A DNA stretch of 64,000 nucleotides. Origin: OMII01 sp947467385 (lineage in GTDB: Bacteria > Bdellovibrionota_C > UBA2361 > OMII01). Position 1 is the stretch's first letter; every line of letters begins with the position of its first letter. The position numbers and the translations under genes are program-made. The notes beneath the pieces are model-generated. The model made no database searches. It worked only from the letters and a program-made list of their open reading frames with translations, and was not told where the DNA came from. The stretch lies in contig JBIKLA010000007.1 of the NCBI GenBank assembly GCA_044360075.1, forward strand, positions 62,001 through 126,000. Reading direction: 5' to 3'. Of this stretch, positions 16,616 to 25,234 are shown one piece after another.

Positions 16616-17491
16616 ATGAGCTCCCCAAAGAATCATGCGGTATTTCTCATCACCTGCCCCGACCGCAAGGGCATCGTCGCAAGTGTTAGCACATTCTTCT
16701 TTGAGCGCGGCTTCAACATCGTCCACTGCCAGCAGTACACCGATCCCGTTGAGAGCCGCTTCTTTATGCGCATCTTGATAGACCTCGACTCGGCCCCTTG
16801 CGCGCGGGCCCAGCTGATCGATGACTTTCGTCCGGTCGCAGCGGCGTTCACGATCGAATGGTCTGCGCACTTCTCAGTTGACGCACAAAGGTTTGCTGTG
16901 CTTGTCACGCGCGAGGCGCACTGCCTCTACGATATCCTGTTTAGGGCCCACACGGGTGACCTGCCCAACGCCTCGGTCGCGCTCGTCATCTCAAACCACC
17001 CGCATCTTGAGCCCGTTGCGGCACAGTTTCGTATTCCGTACTTCTGCTGCTCCGTCGACCCGCACGACAAACGCATGCAGGAGCGTGAAGTTGTGCGGCT
17101 GCTGCGGCAGCACCATGTGCAGCTTGCGGTGCTCGCGCGTTACATGCAGGTGCTCTCACCCGAGATGCTGCGCGAGGCTCCCGTGCCCATCATCAATATC
17201 CACCATGCGTTCTTGCCGGCTTTTCAGGGCGCCGGCCCGTACCGCCGCGCCTGGGAGCGCGGTGTGAAGATGATCGGCGCCACTGCCCACTACGTCACGC
17301 CTGAGCTTGATGAGGGCCCCATCATCGAGCAGGACGTTGAGCGCGTCACGCACGAGGACGGCATCGAGGCGCTCCAGCGCACCGGGCGCGACATCGAGAG
17401 CGTCGTGCTCGCGCGCGCCATTAAGGCACATCTCGAGCACCGCATAATCGTGCACGCAAACCGCGCTATCGTTTTCTCTCGGGGGCTCTAG
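16616..17491 (+). CDS. purU: formyltetrahydrofolate deformylase
   Basis: Hydrolyses 10-formyl-tetrahydrofolate to formate and tetrahydrofolate, balancing one-carbon pools and supplying formate for purine synthesis. The 291-residue product has an N-terminal ACT domain (HAVFLITCPDRKGIVASVS, residues about 6-80) and a C-terminal formyltransferase fold. Key segments: ISNHPHLEPVAAQFRIPYFC, the catalytic NIHHAFLPAFQGAGPY with the His-rich core, and GATAHYVTPELDEGPIIEQDVERV. Length matches the family. It precedes the convergent M24 peptidase gene by 11 nt. ACT domains commonly bind amino acids; known PurU enzymes respond to methionine and glycine. Confidence 0.95.
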   Translation: MSSPKNHAVFLITCPDRKGIVASVSTFFFERGFNIVHCQQYTDPVESRFFMRILIDLDSAPCARAQLIDDFRPVAAAFTIEWSAHFSVDAQRFAVLVTREAHCLYDILFRAHTGDLPNASVALVISNHPHLEPVAAQFRIPYFCCSVDPHDKRMQEREVVRLLRQHHVQLAVLARYMQVLSPEMLREAPVPIINIHHAFLPAFQGAGPYRRAWERGVKMIGATAHYVTPELDEGPIIEQDVERVTHEDGIEALQRTGRDIESVVLARAIKAHLEHRIIVHANRAIVFSRGL

Positions 17492-17502
17492 CGGCTCTGG
17501 GC

Positions 17503-18795
17503 CTACGCCGCTGCGCGTTGGCCTATCTCAAGTAAGTGCTGCAGTCCCTTGGGGAACACGCCGGCCGTGAGCACCTCTGCGCCCTTGGCCGTGACGAGCA
17601 CATCGTCCTCGATGCGCACGCCACAGGGGGGCAGAGGACCGACCGGCTTGCTGAAGTAGAGACCCGGCTCGATCGTGACAACCATTCCGGCCTCAAGCTT
17701 CTCAACTCGATCGTTTGCGCCAAGCGAAACGTCATGCACGTCGATCCCGAGCGAGTGCCCAATCCCATGCGGAAAGTATGGGCGGTAGGCTTGTTTTTTC
17801 ATGAGCTGGGGCAGGGGGCCCTTAAGGATGCCGAGGTACTTAAGCCCCGCCGCGAGCTCGCGCGCCGCCGTTTCATGCACGTCGCTCATCAGCACGCCCG
17901 GTTTAATCTTCTTGATTGCGGTGAGCTGCGCGCGTAGCACGATTTCGTAGAGGTCGCCCATCTGGGGCGCGAGCGACTCACCTATCGGGATCGTCCGCGT
18001 GACGTCGCTTGCGTACATGTTGAGCTCGCACCCGGTGTCGATCAGAACGAACTCACCGTCGGCGAGCCGGCGCGAGAGGTTGTGGTAGTGCAGGGTCGCC
18101 GCAGAGCGGCCGGCCGCAGCAATAGTGCTGAAGGCCGGCTCGGCGCCATTGGTGCGGTAGAAGTAGTCGAGGAACGCCGCTATCTCAAGCTCGGGCGTGC
18201 CCGGCCTGAGCAGCGGGAAGAGGTTAAGCATGGCGTCTCCCGTGAGCGCCGCCGCCTCCTTAATGCGCGTGATCTCTTCGCGGTCCTTGATGGCGCGCAG
18301 GCGCGCCGTGAAGCGCTCAAGCTCAATGAGGGACTGGGGCATGCCGCGGTTGGCAAGAGAGCTGCGCGACGATAGGTCGGCCTTGAGCGCCGCGCTCGCG
18401 GTTCCTGCAATCGACTGGAGATACACAACCTCAGAGCCGTGAACGAGTGCGAGCAGCGACTTAAGGTGGTCGCTTGAGGTGATCACCTCGGCTTTGAGCA
18501 TCTTTGCCAGGGGGCGAATCGAGGGCTGCGCCCCGTCCCACACCGCCTTGATCTTGTCCTCTGGGTAGGTGAGCAGCACGACTGGGTCTTTTGCGTGAGG
18601 CCTGAGCACAAGCGTGATGCGCTCGGCGTAGCTGCCAGTGAAGTAGTACAGGTCGCTGTTCGGGCGATAGGGATAGTGCGTGTCACGTGAGCGCAGCGCG
18701 TGCGGGTTGCTTGAGATGACAACGGTCGCTTTGTAGGGAGCGTCCTTAAGGAGCTTAAGAGCCTTCTTTACGCGAGCTGAGTAGATCTGTTTCAT
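17503..18795 (-). CDS. pepP: Xaa-Pro aminopeptidase (M24B, PepP-type)
   Basis: A 430-residue pita-bread metallopeptidase that removes N-terminal residues before proline. The N-terminal non-catalytic domain contains HYPYRPNSDLYYFTG, typical of PepP. The C-terminal domain shows the five metal ligands in context: LIDTGCELNMYASDVTRT (two Asp), FPHGIGHSLGIDVHD (His), VVTIEPGLYF (Glu) and GVRIEDDVLVT (Glu). The ATG at 18795 has a perfect AGGAGG and agrees with the family start; the frame is open to 18855. Convergent with purU. Cytoplasmic; expected to be Mn-dependent. Confidence 0.93.
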   Translation of the reverse strand: MKQIYSARVKKALKLLKDAPYKATVVISSNPHALRSRDTHYPYRPNSDLYYFTGSYAERITLVLRPHAKDPVVLLTYPEDKIKAVWDGAQPSIRPLAKMLKAEVITSSDHLKSLLALVHGSEVVYLQSIAGTASAALKADLSSRSSLANRGMPQSLIELERFTARLRAIKDREEITRIKEAAALTGDAMLNLFPLLRPGTPELEIAAFLDYFYRTNGAEPAFSTIAAAGRSAATLHYHNLSRRLADGEFVLIDTGCELNMYASDVTRTIPIGESLAPQMGDLYEIVLRAQLTAIKKIKPGVLMSDVHETAARELAAGLKYLGILKGPLPQLMKKQAYRPYFPHGIGHSLGIDVHDVSLGANDRVEKLEAGMVVTIEPGLYFSKPVGPLPPCGVRIEDDVLVTAKGAEVLTAGVFPKGLQHLLEIGQRAAA

Positions 18796-18928
18796 GGCGC
18801 CTCCTAACGGTACAACGGTATAAAAGCACGATGGCTCCTCTTGCGCATGGTGCAATCGTGGCCCTCAAGCCCCAGAGGTTTGACAGCGCGGCGCGGGTAG
18901 GGGAGCATCATTGGCGGAGGGGCCTTTA

Positions 18929-19333
18929 ATGTTCTCGATCACGGTAGACCTAGACGATGCCTGGCTTGAGCCTGTGTACGACCACGTCCACCACGGCCGC
19001 TCGCTCTCCCTCTTTGAGCGGGCGCGGTGCGGGCTCCTTGAGCACATCGGGTTCCCCAATGAGCAGCTTTTGGCCGAGGGCAAGGTACTCGTCATTACCA
19101 AGGTTCAGGCCGAATATAAGCGCGAGGTCAAGCGCGGCACGGTGCGCGTCACCTGCGACCGGGCTGAGGTGCGGGATAGGGCGCTCGTCATCCACCAGAC
19201 CCTCTTCAACGAGAAGGGTAAGCCTGCGATAGAGCTGGTGATCGAATCTGTCTTCATGGATATGAAGAGTCGCCGCGGCATAGCCCCACCCCCTGATTTT
19301 ATTGAGGCCTTTGAGGCCTGGGCACGAGGTTGA
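18929..19333 (+). CDS. hotdog-fold thioesterase-like protein
   Basis: A 134-residue single-domain protein starting at an ATG with GGAGGGG upstream. It matches the 4HBT/YbgC-type acyl-CoA thioesterase pattern: VYDHVHHGRSLSLFERARCGLLEHIGF (usually Asp/Asn-x-x-H-x-N near here), then VLVITKVQAEYKREVKRG, VRVTCDRAEVRDRALVIHQTLFN and ELVIESVFMDMKS. The usual YbgC catalytic Asp is not at its normal place: the sequence reads YDHVHHGRS, so the Asp precedes HVHHG and must be confirmed. Likely substrates are acyl-CoA or acyl-ACP thioesters. It lies divergently beside pepP and 34 nt before rpmE. Confidence 0.75.
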   Translation: MFSITVDLDDAWLEPVYDHVHHGRSLSLFERARCGLLEHIGFPNEQLLAEGKVLVITKVQAEYKREVKRGTVRVTCDRAEVRDRALVIHQTLFNEKGKPAIELVIESVFMDMKSRRGIAPPPDFIEAFEAWARG

Positions 19334-19367
19334 CACCGATGGGCGGCTACAGTACCCTTTCGCGGCT

Positions 19368-19616
19368 ATGAAAGAGAACACTCATCCAACTTACCACGAG
19401 GCCACCGTCTACTGCGGAGGCTGCGGCAGCACCTTCGTAACCGGCGCAACTATCCCTGAGATTCGCGTTGGAGTGTGCTCTCAGTGCCACCCGTTCTACA
19501 CCGGCAAGCAGAAGCTCCTCGACACCGAGGGCCGCGTAGATCGATTCAAGAAGAAGTACGGCAAGGCAACAACCCCTGCTGCTGCTCCTGCAGAGTCAGA
19601 AGCGGCAGAGTCATAA
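19368..19616 (+). CDS. rpmE: 50S ribosomal protein L31, zinc type
   Basis: An 82-residue L31 of the large ribosomal subunit. It opens HPTYHEATVYCGGCGSTF and continues VGVCSQCHPFYTGKQKLLDTEGRVDRF, giving the two CxxC zinc knuckles of the C+ form and the highly conserved HPFYTGKQ signature. The tail is a short Ala/Glu-rich extension. The ATG at 19368 gives the standard start. Zinc-type L31 is often replaced by a zinc-free paralogue under zinc limitation; none is visible here. The TlpA-like gene follows after 60 nt. Confidence 0.96.
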   Translation: MKENTHPTYHEATVYCGGCGSTFVTGATIPEIRVGVCSQCHPFYTGKQKLLDTEGRVDRFKKKYGKATTPAAAPAESEAAES

Positions 19617-19676
19617 GGCTGCAGAGTCATAAGGCTGCAAAAGAAGCCAAGTCGAAACAAACCGAGGCGACTCGAC

Positions 19677-20240
19677 ATGAGGCCAGTATCACGAGCGTTA
19701 GCTTTAGTGGTGCTGGCCTTCTGCATTTCCCTCTGCCTTTCCTTTTGCATCGCCTGTACCGGTGACCGCACCGGCCTTAATCCCCAGGACAAGGCGCCCG
19801 ACATTAAGGGGCGAGACCTAAACGGCACAGAGACATCGCTGCGGCAGGTTCCGGGCCAGGTGCTCCTTGTGAACTTCTGGGCGACGTGGTGCGCCCCGTG
19901 CATGGCTGAGCTGCCGGCCCTGCAGTCGCTCCACACGGCGCTCAAGGACCGTGGCTTCACGGTTGTCGGAGTTGCGGTCGATGATTCGCCCGAGAACATC
20001 CGCGAGGCCCAGGCCAAGTTTGGCATAACGTACCCGATAATTATTGACGCCGATTCCCAGAGCAAGCGCCTGTACGAGATAAAGGGGCTGCCCGAGAGCT
20101 ACGTCCTCGGCCCTGAGCAGCGCGTCCAGATTGTGATGGACCCCGACGGTAGAAGCGGCCCCGTGACCCGCATCGTTGGCCCGCGCGAATGGAGCGAGAA
20201 GTGGGCTTCTCAAGTGCTGGCCTCTGCCGCTACAAAGTAG
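19677..20240 (+). CDS. TlpA-like thioredoxin-fold protein
   Basis: A 187-residue exported thioredoxin-family protein. The N-terminus is a signal anchor or lipoprotein signal (ALALVVLAFCISL... with Cys at residue 27 in CIAC, a possible lipobox). The domain has LVNFWATWCAPCMAELPALQ with the redox WCAPC, then the AhpC/TSA-type GVAVDDSPENIREAQAKFGITYPIIID and the cis-Pro region GLPESYVL. Such proteins reduce periplasmic disulfides or act in cytochrome c maturation. No cytochrome biogenesis genes are nearby. It overlaps nothing and is followed 3 nt later by lgt, so the two are probably co-transcribed. Confidence 0.88.
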   Translation: MRPVSRALALVVLAFCISLCLSFCIACTGDRTGLNPQDKAPDIKGRDLNGTETSLRQVPGQVLLVNFWATWCAPCMAELPALQSLHTALKDRGFTVVGVAVDDSPENIREAQAKFGITYPIIIDADSQSKRLYEIKGLPESYVLGPEQRVQIVMDPDGRSGPVTRIVGPREWSEKWASQVLASAATK

Positions 20241-20243
20241 GAC

Positions 20244-21011
20244 ATGATTCCAACCCTGCTTGAGTTAGGCCCCATCCCGGTTCGCAGCTTCGGCCTCATG
20301 GTGGCTCTCTCCCTTATCGCCGGCGGCTTGCGCCTGGCGCAGAGCTTTAGGCGCTACGGCATCGAGCCGCGCCTTGCTGAGCGCTACGTAACAGCAGCGG
20401 GCATCTCAGGCCTGCTCGGCGCGCGCCTGTGGTTCATCGGCGAGAACTGGGGGATGGTGCGCGGGGATCTCATGGGGGCGCTCCTCTCAAGCGCGGGATT
20501 CACCTTCTATGGGGGCTTCATCGTCGCCGCGCTTGTGGTGGTCTACCTGGCGCGTCGCGACGGTACCGACCTGGGACGCCTGTGCGACTCGCTTGGGCCG
20601 TGCTTGGCGCTCGGGTACGCTATCGGGCGCCTTGGGTGCCAGCTCTCTGGTGACGGAGATTACGGGCGCGTGACAACTGGCTTCTGGGGCATGTCGTACG
20701 CCACCGGCGTCGTCCCCACGCTTCCAGGGCAGCTTGTCTACCCGACGCCGCTCTTTGAGTCAGCCGTGAGTCTTATGGTGCTGTGGGTGCTCTCGCGCGT
20801 CGAGAGCCATCCGAGGCTGCTCCCCAACCGCTTTCAGCGATTCGGCCTCTACCTCTTTCTCATCTCGATCGAGAGGGTGTGCGTTGAGTTCCTGCGTGTT
20901 AATCCCGAGCTCGTTGCGGGCTTAAGCGAAGCTCAGGTGATTGGGCTGGTGCTCATGGGCCTGGGCTCGCTTCTGCTTGTCCTGCCGGCTCGGCGCAAAG
21001 CCGCTGTCTAG
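20244..21011 (+). CDS. lgt: prolipoprotein diacylglyceryl transferase
   Basis: Inner-membrane enzyme that transfers diacylglycerol from phosphatidylglycerol to the lipobox Cys of prelipoproteins. The 255-residue product has about seven hydrophobic helices. Diagnostic segments are IPVRSFGLM near the start (family H/Y-G region), GFTFYGGFI, then the signature region GRLGCQLSGDGDYGR and the late YPTPLFES with RFGLYLFLISIERVCVEFLR. The many lipoprotein substrates in the window fit this. The ATG is 3 nt after the TlpA-like stop. Its stop overlaps the convergent exported gene by 4 nt. Confidence 0.95.
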   Translation: MIPTLLELGPIPVRSFGLMVALSLIAGGLRLAQSFRRYGIEPRLAERYVTAAGISGLLGARLWFIGENWGMVRGDLMGALLSSAGFTFYGGFIVAALVVVYLARRDGTDLGRLCDSLGPCLALGYAIGRLGCQLSGDGDYGRVTTGFWGMSYATGVVPTLPGQLVYPTPLFESAVSLMVLWVLSRVESHPRLLPNRFQRFGLYLFLISIERVCVEFLRVNPELVAGLSEAQVIGLVLMGLGSLLLVLPARRKAAV

Positions 21012-21829
21012 TTGCAGCTTACAGATGTCTTTTGGTCATCGCTCTGCACCGAGAGCGATTCCACGGCGTCTCCCGATACGGTAATCGTGCCAGCGACCTC
21101 AGTTGTGCCCTCAGAGCCCGACACGGTCGTCGTGAGCTCTCCCGAGGCGGATGACCCGTCGATGGTGAGGGCGAGGCTCGTTGGCACGGTAGAGCCCGTG
21201 CTCTGGCCGACGGCCGTGAATGATATCGTCGTCTCGTTGTTGGCGACGGTTCCACCCTCAATCTCAGCGGCGGTGTAGGTCGTTGTTGTGCCGCTTAGGC
21301 TTGTGAGCGTCATCGTGCAGCTTGCGAGGCCTCCGGCCGTTGGTGTCGGGTTAACCGGAGTGTTTGAGTCCGTTACTTCTCCGTCGATCACCGTCGAAAA
21401 GCTTCGGTTCGGATAAATGAGCGTTGCGATTACGGCGTAGTTAAACGTAGGTGCCGCCATCGACACCGGAACGTCAAAGCCGATCGCCCCTGGAAGCGAA
21501 AGCGAGCGAAGCTGGGTCGAGCGCAGCTGGCGGTTGATGTAGAAGTCGAACTTAATCGGATACTCCTCGTAGTCCGAGTTGGGTATGTACGCATCTGCGA
21601 GGATGCGCGTGAAGGCACCCCCAGCCTGTTTTGCCTCCGAGCTCGCTGCGTCGTAGTACTGCGTGCTGATCGTCAGCACCGGACCACGGTGATCCTTGTC
21701 GACAAAGCCCTCGATCCCCTCGTACGAGACCTGCTGAGCATGAGCTCCCGAAAAGGGCAGGGCGAGCACGACCAGTGCTACAAAAGGGTAGAGTAAAATC
21801 GACTTTTCAAACCTTTGTTTTAAATTCAT
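21008..21829 (-). CDS. exported protein of unknown function
   Basis: A 273-residue secreted protein. The signal peptide (FEKSILLYPFVALVVLALPFSG, cleavage after AHA, near residue 31) starts at an ATG with AGAGGG upstream. The N-terminal domain reads VSYEGIEGFVDKDHRGPVLTI... with a Tyr-rich centre; the C-terminal third is Thr/Ser/Gly-rich and likely beta (TTVSGSEGTTEVAGTITVSGDAVESLSV), separated by an NPTPTAGG linker. Two Cys are present. No family is recognised. It lies convergent with lgt and divergent from the following lipoprotein gene. Codon use is typical of the region. Confidence 0.7.
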   Translation of the reverse strand: MNLKQRFEKSILLYPFVALVVLALPFSGAHAQQVSYEGIEGFVDKDHRGPVLTISTQYYDAASSEAKQAGGAFTRILADAYIPNSDYEEYPIKFDFYINRQLRSTQLRSLSLPGAIGFDVPVSMAAPTFNYAVIATLIYPNRSFSTVIDGEVTDSNTPVNPTPTAGGLASCTMTLTSLSGTTTTYTAAEIEGGTVANNETTISFTAVGQSTGSTVPTSLALTIDGSSASGELTTTVSGSEGTTEVAGTITVSGDAVESLSVQSDDQKTSVSCN

Positions 21830-21982
21830 CAGATTGCCCTCTCTTCTCACGAATAGTGTCGTCCATGTTGCTGCGGCGCTAAAGGTTTTTCCGGTGCTCG
21901 GCGCTTTCCCACTGTTGGGAGCGCAATGTCTAGTGCAACATAGAATGGCTGTATGCGCCTTACAGAGTAGGTTAAAGACGTA

Positions 21983-22008
21983 CCGTGGTTTTATTCCGTG
22001 GTTTTATT
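21983..22008. repeat. 13-bp tandem duplication
   Basis: Two adjacent perfect copies of CCGTGGTTTTATT at 21983-21995 and 21996-22008, at the 5' end of the lipoprotein gene below. It could be a recent slippage event. It lies upstream of the likely true start of that gene, so it may not be coding. Confidence 0.7.
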
Positions 22009-22618
22009 TTCAAGAGATGCGGCGGTTTCGGGACCTCAAGGCGCTCCGAGCCGTGTGCGCGCTCGACCCCAAGCCCGCACTAGGGGCGTGGCGTCGGGCG
22101 CTCTCTTTTTCTTGGCTATCCTTCCCGTTCTCCTGTCCAGCGCCGGTTGCGGCGTGATCAAAAAGAAGCCCGAAGAATCCACCGACCAGTACTCTATCAT
22201 CGGAAAGGATATCCCGCCGGATAAGGCCAAGCAGGTCTTAAGCGAGGTAGGGGGGAACTTCGCCTGTGGGCCGGGTTTGGGAGATGCAGCGGTCAATGTT
22301 GGAACCGTTGTAGTGTTTCCGCCGTACGCGATCTATCTTCTTGGCAACGCAGTTCTGTCGCTAAGCGGATACGAGCCGGTGACGGTCGCGTCGATGCTCC
22401 CCGAGGAGCAGGGCAAGCAGTGGTCCCAGACGTACGACCACATCGTTTCGGGTCCCGGCAAGATGGTCGCGGCGATGTCTGGTCACGAGTATCGCTCGCG
22501 CGAGGTTGGCGATCAGAGGCTTAAGGCGGTGATAGACGACATTAACAATCCCCCCGAGGGCGCTACAGTGAGCTCAGTCGGGGCTACAACAGCGCAGGGT
22601 GCACAGCAGGGAATTTAG
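21998..22618 (+). CDS. lipoprotein of unknown function
   Basis: A frame of up to 206 residues with a GTG at 21998; the real start may be GTG at 22055 or 22088, which would place the signal closer to the N-terminus. The signal segment is ALFFLAILPVLLSSAGC with the lipidation Cys. The mature part includes IIGKDIPPDKAKQVLSEVGGNFACGPG, a hydrophobic stretch (VVVFPPYAIYLLGNAVLSL) that may be membrane-associated, and a polar C-terminus. No domain is recognised. nadK follows after only 4 nt, which suggests co-transcription. Confidence 0.6.
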   Translation: MVLFSRDAAVSGPQGAPSRVRARPQARTRGVASGALFFLAILPVLLSSAGCGVIKKKPEESTDQYSIIGKDIPPDKAKQVLSEVGGNFACGPGLGDAAVNVGTVVVFPPYAIYLLGNAVLSLSGYEPVTVASMLPEEQGKQWSQTYDHIVSGPGKMVAAMSGHEYRSREVGDQRLKAVIDDINNPPEGATVSSVGATTAQGAQQGI

Positions 22619-22622
22619 GAAG

Positions 22623-23495
22623 ATGATTAGCCGAGTCGGTCTCGTCATTAGGCCGGGAAGTCAGAGGGTGCTCAATCTTGCGCGAGAAGTCGTGGCGTGG
22701 TGCCAGGCGCGCAACCTGCCGCTCGACGTTTGCCCTACCACAGCCAAGGCGCTCAAGCTGTCCGGGAATGGGATCCCAAGCAAGGAGATGGTGGAGCGGG
22801 CCGATCCGATCATTACGCTCGGCGGCGATGGCACGCTGATCGGCGTGGCGCGCTACGTTGAGGGGAAGTCCCCGGTGTTCGTCGGAGTCAACTTCGGAAA
22901 CCTCGGCTTTCTCACCGAGATTCGCCCCGATGAGCTCATGTCGGTGCTCGATGACGTGGTCAAGGGCGGTGTCAAGTGCGCCGAGCGCCTGCTGATCGAC
23001 GTGCAGGTGCACCGCAAAGGCGTCATCGTGTTCGAGTCGCGCGCCGTGAACGACGTCGTTGTGCAGAAGGGCGCCCGCTCGAGGCTTCCGCAGCTCGACC
23101 TCGCCGTGAATGGCCACGACGTTGCGCGCATCAGGGCTGACGGCATTATCCTCTCAACCCCGACGGGCTCCACGGCCTACTCGCTTGCCGCTGGCGGATC
23201 GATCGCGCACCCGTCGCTCAGCGTTATCTTGGTAACCCCCATCTGCCCGCACTCCCTCACCAACAGGCCCCTCATCCTGCCGGGCTCTGCCATGGTGGAG
23301 GTCGAGCTGCCGCGCTTTGACGACGAGGTTATCGTGACGGTCGACGGCCAGGTCTCTGCGCCGCTTGAGTCAGGGGACATCGTGAAGGTGAGCCAGGCTA
23401 AGCAGACCGTTAAGTTCGTCGTCTCGCGCGAGAAGAGCTACTTCGACATCCTGCGCACAAAGCTCAACTGGGGCGTGCCGAACCGGCCCGACTAG
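22623..23495 (+). CDS. nadK: NAD kinase
   Basis: ATP-dependent phosphorylation of NAD to NADP. The 290-residue product has the NAD kinase motifs in order: GGDGT at residues 67-71, VNFGNLGFLTE, the ND pair (AVNDVVVQKG), STPTGSTAYSLAAGGSIAHP and the C-terminal VTVDGQ. The ATG at 22623 gives the standard start; the frame is open to 22599 but overlaps the preceding gene. Length and order match bacterial NadK. Cytoplasmic and generally essential. Confidence 0.95.
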   Translation: MISRVGLVIRPGSQRVLNLAREVVAWCQARNLPLDVCPTTAKALKLSGNGIPSKEMVERADPIITLGGDGTLIGVARYVEGKSPVFVGVNFGNLGFLTEIRPDELMSVLDDVVKGGVKCAERLLIDVQVHRKGVIVFESRAVNDVVVQKGARSRLPQLDLAVNGHDVARIRADGIILSTPTGSTAYSLAAGGSIAHPSLSVILVTPICPHSLTNRPLILPGSAMVEVELPRFDDEVIVTVDGQVSAPLESGDIVKVSQAKQTVKFVVSREKSYFDILRTKLNWGVPNRPD

Positions 23496-23518
23496 GCCCC
23501 TTCTCGCGGCTTGGCACA

Positions 23519-25024
23519 TCAACCCGGGATGCCGCATGAAGTTATAACCTGAGCCAGTGCTGCTGAGGCATCGGGATCCGATGAGCAGAAGTCCATACCC
23601 GACAGGCGCTCGCTCTCGCATATGCTTGCAACGCTCCCGAGCGCCGGGTCTGAGAAGTCCATTTGGAGAGTCACATCCGCAGTCACCGAGCAGTCGTAGT
23701 CAGACATGTCATCATCTACAGAGGCTGGCTCGACGTAGAACGGATCTGTATCGAAGTTCACCGCGTTGACCTCATCGGCAAGATCGCCGTCAGGAGCGCT
23801 GACGTAGCGGTTAGTGCTGCTGCCGCGATACTCAAACACTCCCGCCATATCGCCCACGACAAAGCGGTCCTTGAGGGCCGACTGCAGCACCCTAAAGTCC
23901 GCCAGGGACGATCCAGTGAACTCGCCCACCGAGTAGTTCTTGTGTGGCATTCCAACCGCGAAGATATCAAAGACCTTGGTCAAGATGCGGTTTTGTGGAG
24001 TGATCGTGACGCTGGCCTTAAAGCTTCGGCCGCCGCTGAAGGTAGCTTGGTTTGTGGAGGTTCGCACCTGGCTCGGGTCAAATGCTAATGCGGAGCCCTG
24101 GCTTGCGAGAGCGGCAGAGATCTTTGATTCAAAGAGTGTTGAATCCTCTTTATGAAGCCCGGTGAAGCCATACTGGCCGCTCAGCGAAACGGTTACGCGC
24201 TCTGCGCTCTCAGCCGTCGTCCCTCCCTCAGGACAGAACCATGAGGAGTATGCGTATTGTCGACCTGCGTTGCTCAGCTTAGTGGCGCTATCGATACGGA
24301 GGTGACCGACCTGCGCTCCTGGCCCCCCAAATCCTGAGATGACTACCTTCACGAGGCGGTCCCGGTTACCCGACGGCACAGAGAACACCTTGGTGATATC
24401 GCCGTCCGGCAGCTCGCCGTCGATAACGGTGATTGCGCCGGAGTCAACAAATCGCTGCTTCGGAACATTTCTCATGTAGCACGTTCCCCCTGCGCCCTCG
24501 AGGATCGATTGGAAAGCGAACCCGACGCCTTGAATCGAGAAGCATCCAATAAGGCCTGCGGAGGTGCCGTCAGTTGGCCCAACGAAGAACTCCGAGCAGC
24601 TCTGGGTCGATGGCGACCCCCCCTTCAAATCGTCAATAACTCCGGCGTTCCAAAATAGGTTCTTTATGCCTCCGCTAATTGTGGGAATGTTCTTTAGAAT
24701 CGGTGGCGTGCCTGATGGGTCAGCAACGCGACCCGACCTCGACCGCACCAGAGTAGTCGCACTCGGAAGCTTTCCTAATCCGCCCCGCCGTAGAGCTGTC
24801 GGGCTCAAGAGGCGCGAGCAGCGCGTCTTGTTTGAAATGTCGACTACGTACGACCTGCCGGATTTCTTTACCGGGGTCCACTTGCCCCCGATGACGCCGC
24901 ACGACTTGCCCGAAACCTGAACGAGCTGGCCCCTCTTGAAGGTGTATCGTTTTTGCGCCGATGCCGAGTCCGTAGCCGCCACCAGCAAAATCGCAACAAG
25001 CACGACGAGGTGTGAGATTTTCAT
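23519..25024 (-). CDS. secreted protein of unknown function, Ser/Thr-rich
   Basis: A 501-residue exported protein with a signal peptide (LVVLVAILLVAATDSASA, cleavage before QKR) and GGGGG-type ribosome site before the ATG at 25024. The mature chain starts YTFKRGQLVQVSGKSCGV and is mostly beta-prone with many Gly, Ser and Thr residues, several Cys (CSRLL, CSEFF, GCFS, CYMRN, CPEGG, DCSV, CESER, CSSD, SCGIPG) suggesting disulfides outside the cytoplasm. No recognised domain. It lies convergent with nadK and divergent from recN. Confidence 0.7.
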   Translation of the reverse strand: MKISHLVVLVAILLVAATDSASAQKRYTFKRGQLVQVSGKSCGVIGGKWTPVKKSGRSYVVDISNKTRCSRLLSPTALRRGGLGKLPSATTLVRSRSGRVADPSGTPPILKNIPTISGGIKNLFWNAGVIDDLKGGSPSTQSCSEFFVGPTDGTSAGLIGCFSIQGVGFAFQSILEGAGGTCYMRNVPKQRFVDSGAITVIDGELPDGDITKVFSVPSGNRDRLVKVVISGFGGPGAQVGHLRIDSATKLSNAGRQYAYSSWFCPEGGTTAESAERVTVSLSGQYGFTGLHKEDSTLFESKISAALASQGSALAFDPSQVRTSTNQATFSGGRSFKASVTITPQNRILTKVFDIFAVGMPHKNYSVGEFTGSSLADFRVLQSALKDRFVVGDMAGVFEYRGSSTNRYVSAPDGDLADEVNAVNFDTDPFYVEPASVDDDMSDYDCSVTADVTLQMDFSDPALGSVASICESERLSGMDFCSSDPDASAALAQVITSCGIPG

Positions 25025-25234
25025 GGTGACCCCCTGGGAACGTGGAAATAAGCCAACCTCACAATTGTACTGGTAACTTGGGTGTCGCGGTAACCAAAAC
25101 CTCACCTCCCTAACAGAAAAAGGTGCCTAAGGGCCCAAAAATGCGGTCTAGTGAGGCCAGGGCAGCCCCCAGGAACCTTTTGCCCTCTGCTGGAAGCCGT
25201 GGTATCGAAACCAAAGGAAACGCCATTTGACGCC

